Source: Lachnospiraceae bacterium NK4A179 (GTDB taxonomy: Bacteria; Bacillota; Clostridia; Lachnospirales; Lachnospiraceae). Taken from it: a stretch of DNA of 64,000 nt. The stretch spans positions 228,258-292,257 of the forward strand of contig ATWC01000001.1 in NCBI GenBank assembly GCA_000421045.1. The letters are read 5' to 3'. Position 1 is the first letter of the stretch, and every line of letters starts with the position of its first letter. Below the pieces are notes generated by a model that saw only the letters and a list, made by a program, of their open reading frames with translations, was not told the DNA's origin and did no database searches. Shown here piece by piece: positions 63,401 to 64,000 of the stretch. The position numbers and the translations under genes are program-made.

Positions 63401-63626
63401 CATCTGAACTATAGTTATTCTTACCGGCGATCAATATCTGTGTCCCCTGCGTGCCGGTCTTGTCAATTAACACTTTCTCTGCTACAGTATCTTCTGGTAC
63501 GTCACTATCTCCCCCCGCGTTTTCTTCATTATCAGTTGCAAACACAGTAATCCCTGTAGTCCACAACTCACCCATACAGAGTATCAGTGTCAGCAGCATT
63601 GCTAAAAGCCTTTTTATTTTTTTCAT
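60447..63626 (-). CDS. Large secreted repeat protein (beta-helix, InlB-like and Ig-like repeats)
   Basis: 1,059 residues. Signal peptide of about 31 residues (MKKIKRLLAMLLTLILCM...FATD). Residues about 60-500 are rich in Gly, Asn, Ser and short beta-strands (LTIKSGSIEA, FIMESGSLSVRGG, ISISGGIVEG), which suggests a right-handed beta-helix. Three Listeria-Bacteroides/InlB B-type repeats follow at about 510-732 (each V-T-F-D-x-NGK ... GY-F-GW ... FDF ... T-YAKW). The rest (about 740-1059) contains Big_2-type Ig-like repeats (SSKPDVAFIDENLNVVIRGR). No LPxTG, SLH or wall-binding motif is seen, so anchoring is unclear. GAGGAG precedes the ATG. Adhesin or glycan-binding role inferred; expression is probably phase-variable. 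Confidence 0.88.
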   Translation of the reverse strand: MKKIKRLLAMLLTLILCMGELWTTGITVFATDNEENAGGDSDVPEDTVAEKVLIDKTGTQGTQILIAGKNNYSSDEFTEGYTYLQDGEKLIAHNESGDYVAAEFTYGDEISELKLTNYKAGKEAGLKSADQIYYHGIKYTGNLKIICDGENSIGYHPDDSHNIVSPRGIEVDGTLTITNAEDSNAKLTVASGIAEYDTASCVNVTKDFVIVNGGDGSISIDIDGCQYGYHNQEAYNYGEDGENGYGLTVGESFIMESGSLSVRGGEMGSAIRCNDLTIKSGSIEAVMRRAPKDSEAVCICVDNDLIMYDGMITATGAAYPPTNAYLNSCAFKCKNADIKGGKLYGSIEGTRIYLYGKASACGVSFETISISGGIVEGLTYGESDNEQGGYPYFTCHTGVYISRPYDSSFSGGEIIGQGGRKDETHVFAYGVRLGGSLNLQGTTLKAAGSTSGISDIISNGESAGGIIQAKEIKGSDSFDGSGVVEIPEKTCSIATLKTYKYILAGGQPLKTYLVTFDMNGKTATDTPEVQTVEEGKTASKPEKDPKAEGYVFMGWYKDAAGTTEFDFSAPVTADTTVYAKWIEATVETYTVTFDLNGKTGVAPAPQIVEKGKTATKPATDPEAEGYMFEGWYKEAACTNEFDFTKAITEDTVIYAKWVDASAETYTFTFDLNGKEGAAPVQQIVEKSKTATKPSDPSAEGYKFIAWCTDKAGEKEYDFDAPVSANFTLYAKWEKAEEDGPGPVVIGKSALDPVPELVPGVTKDLYLVKGQKFNIGQGWYIDKADKESKRKVSISNKGIFKAKSEGEAVIKSGYGDTAWEVNVHISKPKMGKTLKLQLETDTEVKSEQLQFEYDKNLKVLWYSANPDVVTVDNTGKVTTVGKGTSKVTAYINGSAYSCMVKVTEKEPLLNRTLHVAKGSSKSISIKGLKNAEWEDFVKDIVSVQNNKVKGLNAGTTELSVSQNGKEYKVKVIDEDLTISGTGLRIYGKPDKNRYIIDELKVNDKTKLSFAGVTQSVVFKSSKPDVAFIDENLNVVIRGRGKAKFTAKINGKPVTITVNVK

Positions 63627-63671
63627 TCGTTTCTCCTCTCTCCATTACCTGATAAACAAAAAAAATGCGAC

Positions 63672-63693
63672 AAGAGGATATTTCTATCCTCTC
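63672..63693. other. Hairpin in the leader of the secreted protein gene
   Basis: On the minus strand GAGAGGATA-GAAA-TATCCTCTT forms a 9-bp stem with a GAAA tetraloop in the 5' leader, between the repeat tract and the ribosome-binding site. It may stabilise the leader or set spacing. Confidence 0.5.
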
Positions 63694-63744
63694 GCGCAGG
63701 TATCATCCTGTATCAATATAATAAATTACTTCAAAAAGAGCGCA

Positions 63745-63788
63745 GTCGGTCGGTCGGTCGGTCGGTCGGTCGGTCGGTCGGTCGGTCG
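63745..63788. repeat. Tetranucleotide repeat, 11 perfect GTCG units
   Basis: 44 bp made only of GTCG (CGAC on the coding strand of the secreted protein). It begins two bases after the -10 element of the gene's promoter and covers the predicted transcription start (about 63784). Simple tetranucleotide tracts of this length mutate by slipped-strand mispairing; here unit changes would alter the start region and leader, not the reading frame. Confidence 0.97.
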
Positions 63789-63790
63789 AG

Positions 63791-63819
63791 ATTATGCACT
63801 CCTTAATCATAACTGTCAA
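63791..63819 (-). promoter_or_regulatory. Promoter of the secreted repeat protein gene
   Basis: TTGACA (63819-63814), 17-bp spacer, CATAAT (63796-63791) on the minus strand: perfect -35 and 5/6 -10. The repeat tract starts immediately downstream. Confidence 0.85.
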
Positions 63820-63924
63820 GCCCTTTCATAAGATTTAAAAATCATTTAGCTTCTTTATCATTGTAGCATACTTGCTCTTATCCAACTACGGCTAAATAGG
63901 CTGAATTGAAATCCGAGATGCAGG

Positions 63925-63962
63925 TTTGTGAGCCACTAACCCCGTCCCCAAAGGTTCACAAA
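63925..63962. repeat. REP-like inverted repeat containing copy 2 of the 15-bp repeat
   Basis: TTTGTGAGCC (63925-63934) and GGTTCACAAA (63953-63962) pair with one mismatch around ACTAACCCCGTCCCC-AAA. Together with copy 1 at 60426 it brackets the secreted-protein gene and its promoter. The remaining bases from 63820 to the window end hold no gene that I can see. Confidence 0.65.
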
Positions 63963-64000
63963 TGCACATATGTGGGCGATACTCTGAACAGTGAAAAATA

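Noticed and set aside
60447..63626. LPxTG cell-wall anchored adhesin
   Set aside because: The C-terminus ends in an Ig-like repeat (VTITVNVK) with no LPxTG, hydrophobic tail or positively charged end.
63745..63788. CRISPR-like repeat
   Set aside because: The units are 4 bp, directly adjacent and without spacers; this is a microsatellite.
63451..63831. Plus-strand open frame with Gly-Arg-Ser-Val repeats across the GTCG tract
   Set aside because: The repeat peptide is only the translation of the tetranucleotide tract, and most of the frame is antisense to the secreted-protein gene with no ribosome-binding site.

Overview
The window looks like chromosome of an anaerobic Gram-positive bacterium of the Clostridia, most likely Lachnospiraceae. 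This is inferred from gene content, not a database search: GlnRS instead of GatCAB-only charging, a 2-hydroxyacyl-CoA dehydratase activator of about 1,420 residues, GlyQS in the era-recO-glyS order, an acetyl-type MetA, and L-box and GEMM riboswitches. No rRNA, tRNA, CRISPR array or transposase gene was seen.

Layout. (1) 1-13,366, all minus strand: one tightly packed run. It starts at a sigma-A promoter, a lysine riboswitch and an intrinsic terminator, then reads dapA, dapB, a eukaryotic-type hisA, the CDP-3,6-dideoxyhexose genes rfbH-rfbG-rfbF, glycosyltransferases, a protein-kinase-like protein, an NDP-kinase-like protein, a flippase, a nucleotidyltransferase-like protein and an aldolase-like gene cut by the window edge. 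Lysine/peptidoglycan precursor synthesis thus appears transcriptionally joined to a surface-polysaccharide cluster. (2) 13,431-20,202: a c-di-GMP-I riboswitch in front of a type IV pilin-like gene, two tandem 706-residue membrane-protein paralogues, and a convergent GT-C-like glycosyltransferase. (3) 20,239-29,842: comM-dprA, a lipoprotein, typA, hom-lysC, a TetR regulator and a small acidic membrane protein. (4) 29,849-34,648: hflK-hflC-glnS-DUF2225 operon. (5) 34,685-43,740: a long operon holding a FakA-C-like small protein, an inactive-looking rhomboid, a truncated sigma-70-like protein, an unknown protein, an M16C peptidase, era, recO, a lipoprotein and glyQS. (6) 43,761-48,110: the giant dehydratase activator, expressed divergently. 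(7) 48,113-52,938: metA and a signalling operon (chemotaxis receptor, J-domain protein, small protein, degenerate GGDEF protein, small coiled-coil protein).

(8) 52,962-64,000 is the accessory part. It holds a 229-bp branched inverted-repeat element, a Cys-rich unknown protein, a DEDDh exonuclease-BRCT protein, a decayed frame and ligA, then a CarD regulator. It ends with a RloA/RloB-type (AbiL-like) defence pair, whose promoter carries a 15-bp-arm palindrome, and a 1,059-residue secreted repeat protein.

The strongest unusual signals are: 11 perfect GTCG units exactly at the predicted transcription start of the secreted protein (a probable phase-variable contingency locus); the palindrome overlapping the -35 of the RloAB pair; the tandem NDP-kinase-like and protein-kinase-like genes inside the polysaccharide cluster; the lysine riboswitch heading a surface-sugar operon; and a terminator whose two arms encode the same C-terminus (Lys-Ala-Gly-Asn-stop) of two convergent genes.
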